Source: Prorocentrum cordatum (Eukaryota; Sar; Dinophyceae; Prorocentrales; Prorocentraceae). From it: a DNA stretch of 42,500 nt. Shown here piece after piece: positions 38,603-42,500 of the stretch (position 1 is the stretch's first letter; each line of letters opens with the position of its first letter). The DNA lies in the NCBI GenBank assembly GCA_963575745.1, contig CAUYUJ010015708.1:55001-97500 (forward strand), written 5' to 3'. The notes below the pieces were generated by a model. That model did no database searches and had not been told where the DNA came from. It saw nothing but the letters and a program-made list of their open reading frames with translations. The translations under genes and the position numbers were made by a program.

Positions 38603-39380
38603 TTCGGGCGTTTTCGTCGGTTCGCGGCGGCTCCCTGGCCTCGGAGTGCCTTCCAGCGGCTGCGCCTCGCCGGGGGCGTTCTGGGGGTGTCCGGTTCGTC
38701 CCGAGGGGCCGCCGGAGAGCCGAGCGATGACCACAAAGAAAAGCAGGCGTCCGAGAAGGGGCGGGCCTTCTCAGAAGGCTCGGGAGTACCCCAGCCTTCT
38801 CAGAAGTTTCCTGAGCCTTCCCCGAAGGCCGAGGAGGGAGGGCTTCCGAGAAGCCCCGCCGCCTTCTGAGAAGGCCTTCTCCTGCTCACTTGCCCCCTCG
38901 CTCGCCGCCGATCAGCGTGGGGGGGACGCATCGACCCCCAATCGCCCACTGATCGTCCAAAACGGAGGGTAGCCCGCCCCGCCCAGGAACGTTCGGATTC
39001 GCTATCGGGCGCCTAACGCCGATCCATCGGCGATGTGTCGCCGAGTGCAGCTCGATGTTTTCCCCCATGAGTCTGTCCCCCCCTGGCGTGTCCCCTCAGC
39101 AGGTGGTGTGGACGGCCCTGCCAGAGGAGCTCCACTCGACGAAGTGGCAGACGGGTGCCGTCGGCCGCTTCGGGCCTCTTGCCCTGACATCCTCGCCGAC
39201 GGGAGATTCTTGCTAATTTTCGGCCTCCGCTTGCACTTGGCGGGCCTGGGGACCGTCAAAAACGACTCGGCATAAAAAGCCCTTCCTGGGAAAGGGGTTC
39301 AGGTATCCGGGGAGCCAGGCTATGCAACAATCACGACGTCGGACATCTGGGTCTGCTTCCGCCCTCCCTTTCGCCGGCGA
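38603..39380. other. Region without a recognisable gene
   Basis: CCTTCTCAGAAGG or a close variant, a near-palindrome, occurs three times between 38765 and 38875. A minus-strand ORF (39002-39259) and a plus-strand ORF overlap with no domain. Nothing else is seen. Confidence 0.35.
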
Positions 39381-39384
39381 TCCA

Positions 39385-39500
39385 AAATCAGCAATCGACG
39401 ATCGAGGATGGACGATCGACGATCAAGGATCGACGATCGAGAGATCGTGCTCCAATCCAATCGATTGCAATCCAATCGATAACAATGCAATCCATTCCAT
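39385..39500. repeat. GATCGACGATC-type short repeat and CCAATCGAT words
   Basis: GACGATCGA, GGATCGACGATC and AATCCAATCGAT words recur within about 110 bp. Confidence 0.7.
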
Positions 39501-39706
39501 TGCAATCCCCCTCCCTCCGCTCCCTCAGCTCCCTCCCCTCCCCCCCTCCCGCTGTGGATCGAGGGCCGAGATGCTTGGACGTTTGTCATCAGTGGGCCTC
39601 CGGGGCCCTCTCTCGTGGCCGCGATGGCCGTGTTCCCTTCAGCGCTGTAGTCAGCAGCGTGTCCCAGGACAGGGCCAGGGGGGTGATCTCTCGACTCCCG
39701 AATTAT

Positions 39707-42500
39707 GAAGACAGCGGGTCGTGAGAGGAAGGGGGCCTGCGTTGTTATTCCCCTCGGGCGGATGGCAACGGGAGGTGGCCTCAAGAACTACGAAGACAGC
39801 GGGTCGTGAGAGAAAGGGGTCCTGCGTTGTTATTCCTCTCGGGCGGATGGCAACGGGAGGTGGCCCCAATAATTAACGAAGACAGCCGGTTCGTGAGAGA
39901 AAGGGGTCCTACGTTTTTATTCCCCTCGGGCGGATGGCAATGGGAGGTGGCCTCAAGAACAGATGAAGACAGCGGGTCGTGAGAGAAAGGGTTCCTGCGT
40001 TTTTGTTCCCCTCGGGCGGATGGCAACGGGAGGTGGCCTCAAGAACTATGAAGACAGCGGGTCGTGAGAGAAAGGGGTCCTGCGTTCGTATCCCCCTCGG
40101 GCGGGTGGCAACGGGAGGTGGCCCATAGAACTGATGAAGACAGCGGGTCGTGAGAGAAAGGGGTCCTGCGTTTTTGTTCCCCTCGGGCGGATGGCAACGG
40201 GAGGTGGCCTCAAGAACTGATGAAGACAGCGGGTCGTGAGAGAAAGGGGTCCTGCGTTTTTGTTCCTCGGGCGGATGGCAACGGGAGGTGGCCTCAAGAA
40301 CTGATGAAGACAGCGGGTCGTGAGAGAAAGGGGTCCTGCGCTTTTGTTCCCCTCGGGCGGATGGCAACGGGAGGCGGCCTCAAGAACTATGAAGACAGCG
40401 GGTCGTGAGAGAAAGGGGTCCTGCGTTTTTGTTCCCCTCGGGCGGATGGCAACGGGCGGTGGCCTCAAGAGCTATGAAGACAGCCGGTTCGTGAGAGAAA
40501 GGGGCCCTGCAATTTTATTCCCCTCGGGCGGATGGCAATGGGTGGCGGCCTCAAGAACTATGAAGACAGCGGGTCGTGAGAGAAAGGGTTCCTGCGTTGT
40601 TATTCCTCTCGGGCGGATGGCAACGGGAGGTGGCCCCAATAATTAACGAAGACAGCTGGTTCGTGAGAGAAAGGGGTCCTGCGTTTTTATTCCCCTCGGG
40701 CGGATGGCAATGGGAGGTGGCCCCAAGAACTAATGAAGACAGCGGGTCGTGAGAGAAAGGGTTCCTGCGTTTTTGTTCCCCTCGGGCGGATGGCAACGGG
40801 AGGTGGCCTCAAGAACTATGAAGACAGCGGGTCGTGAGAAAGGGGTCCTGCGTTTTTTATTCCCCTCGGGCGGATGGCAATGGGAGGTGGCCCCAAGAAC
40901 TAATGAAGACAGCGGGTCGTGAGAGAAAGGGTTCCTGCGTTTTTGTTCCCCTCGGGCGGATGGCAACGGGAGGTGGCCTCAAGAACAGATGAAGACAGCG
41001 GGTCGTGAGAGAAAGGGGTCCTGCGTTTTTGTTCCCCTCGGGCGGATGGCAACGGGAGTTGGCCTCAAGAACTATGAAGACAGCGGGTCGTGAGAGAAAG
41101 GGGTCCTGCGTTCGTATCCCCCTCGGGCGGATGGCAACGGGAGGTGGCCCCAAGAACTGATGAAGACAGCAGGTCGTGAGAGAAAGGGGCTCTGCGTTGT
41201 TATTCCCCTCGGGCGGATGGCAACGGGAGGTGGCCTCAAGAACTATGAAGACAGCGGGTCGTGAGAGAAAGGGGTCCTGCGTTTTTATTCCCCTCGTGCG
41301 GATGGCAACGGGAGGTGGCCTCAAGAACTAATGAAGACAGCGGGTCGTGAGAGAAAGGGGTCCTGCGTTGTTATTCCCCTCGGGCGGATGGCAACGGGAG
41401 GTGGCCTCAAGAACTAGTGAAGACAGCGGGGTCGTGAGAGAAAGGGGTCCTGCGTTGTTATTCCCCTCGGGCGGATGGCAACGGGAGGTGGCCTCACGAG
41501 CTATGAAGACAGCGGGTCGTGAGAGAAAGGGGTCCTGCGGTGTTTATTCCCCTCGGGCGGATGGCAACGGGAGGTGGCCTCAAGAACTATGAAGACAGCG
41601 GGTCGTGAGAGAAAGGGGTCCTGCGGTGTTATTCCCCTCGGGCGGATGGCAACGGGGTGCCCCAGAATTTGATGATGAAGACAGCGGGTCGTGAGAGAAA
41701 GGGGTCCTGCGTTGTTATTCCCCTCGGGCGGATGGCAACGGGAGGTGGCCTCAAGAACCAATGACGACAGCGGGTCGTGAGAGAAAAGGGGTCCTGCGTT
41801 TCTATGCCCCTCGGGCGGATGGCAACGGGAGGTGGCCTCAAGAACTATGAAGACAGCGGGTCGTGAGAGAAAGGGGTCCTGCGCTTTTATTCCCCTCGTG
41901 TGGATGGCAACGGGAGGTGGCCTCAAGAACTATGAAGACAGCGGGTCGTGAGAGAAAGGGGTCCTGCGTTTCTATGCCCCTCGGGCGGATGGCAACGGGA
42001 GGTGGCCTCAAGAACTAATGAAGACAGCGGGTCGTGAGAGAAAGGGGTCCTGCGTTGTTATTCCCCTCGGGCGGATGGCAACGGGAGGTGGCCTCAAGAA
42101 CTATGAAGTCAGCGGGTCGTGAGAGAAAGGGTCCTGCGTTGTCATTCCCCTCGGGCGGATGGCAACGGGAGGTGGCCTCAAGAACTAATGAAGACAGCGG
42201 GTCGTGAGAGAACGGGGTCCTGCGTTGTTATTCCCCTCGGGCGGATGGCAACGGGAGGTGGCCTCAAGAACTAATGAAGACAGCGAGTCGTGAGAGAAAG
42301 GTGTCCTGCGTTGTTATTCCCCTCGGGCGGATGGCAACGGGGGGTGGCCTCAAGAACTATGAAGACAGCGGGTCGTGAGAGAAAGGGGTCCTGCGTTGTT
42401 ATTCCCCTCGGGCGGATGACAACGGGCGGTGGCCTCAAGAACTAATGAAGACAGCGGGTCGTGAGAGAAAGGGGTCCTGCGTTGTTATTCCCCTCAGGCG
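39707..42500. repeat. 85/86-bp tandem satellite, about 32 units, truncated by the window end
   Basis: GAAGACAGCGGGTCGTGAG recurs at 39707, 39792, 39878, 39964, 40050 and so on to 42361 and 42447. Units have 85 bp when the junction reads ACTATGAAG and 86 bp when it reads ACTAATGAAG or ACTGATGAAG. Other fixed words are GAGAAAGGGGTCCTGCG, CCCCTCGGGCGGATGGCAAC and GGTGGCCTCAAGAA. Most units differ at only a few positions, mainly in the TTTTTATT / TTGTTATT / TTTTTGTT segment. Minus-strand ORFs of about 80-155 codons are open because successive units are read in different frames; I do not consider them genes. Confidence 0.97.

Noticed and set aside
39320-41926. Series of minus-strand ORFs with repeated RPPPVAIRPRG and SRCHPPEGN peptides
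   Set aside because: They are the three frames of the 85/86-bp satellite; no start or stop signal is conserved per unit.
39707-42500. CRISPR-like regular spacing
   Set aside because: The whole 85/86-bp unit is repeated with no unique spacers, and the context is eukaryotic.
1-42500. tRNA, rRNA, spliced-leader or telomeric repeats
   Set aside because: No cloverleaf, rRNA core, spliced-leader core or TTTAGGG-type array was found on reading both strands; a covariance search could still find a diverged small RNA.

Overview
The window looks like nuclear DNA of a dinoflagellate; a Prorocentrum- or Symbiodiniaceae-like genome would fit, but the species cannot be fixed from sequence alone. The reasons are the high GC content, very few intact genes, strong GC3 bias in the exon-like stretches, dominance of GGA/TCC and GAT trinucleotide arrays, a LINE and a copia-type element whose proteins resemble families I know from dinoflagellates, and many small inverted-repeat elements. 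I found no spliced-leader, tRNA or rRNA sequence and no bacterial-style operon.

Layout. 1-660: 89-bp satellite, cut by the window edge. 0.7-5.5 kb: degenerate low-complexity DNA with a 195-bp inverted-repeat element (2530-2724, 8-bp target duplication), a 174-bp inverted-repeat element (3470-3643), an ~80-bp tandem repeat and simple repeats. 5.6-10 kb: the most gene-like part, all on the minus strand: an acidic exon-like ORF, a 240-aa ORF ending on a perfect splice donor (6415-7137), a weaker ORF (7740-8425) and a well-formed 3' exon (9203-9981). 10.2-14.1 kb: a nearly intact minus-strand LINE (endonuclease, reverse transcriptase, three zinc fingers) broken mainly by two TGA codons. 14.1-17.2 kb: G-rich DNA and a diverged ~205-bp tandem array. 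17.4-18.4 kb: plus-strand exon-like sequence with a Cys pair. 18.7-24.5 kb: several inverted-repeat elements, a 1.2-kb GAT array punctuated by GGTGTCCCG, and a possible RNase H remnant.

25,014-37,119 is one LTR retrotransposon of the Ty1/copia type. It has very short LTRs (103 and 106 bp), a perfect 5-bp target duplication (CTTTA) and an initiator-Met-type primer binding site. Between the LTRs lie gag, a zinc knuckle, two GKxxG-type modules, a RapZ-C-like domain, a Pro-rich linker, integrase, reverse transcriptase, RNase H and a basic tail, in copia order. The coding part is decayed by frameshifts and stops, and pol is split by a ~2.5-kb composite block (GGTTCGG and GGTCCGGACC arrays around a 978-bp fold-back element). 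The RapZ-like domain, the tiny LTRs and conserved Trp codons turned into stops are the most interesting points of the window.

37.1-39.7 kb holds TCC/GGA/GGGA repeats and one possible plus-strand exon (38081-38280). 39,707 to the window end is an 85/86-bp satellite of about 32 units that runs off the edge.
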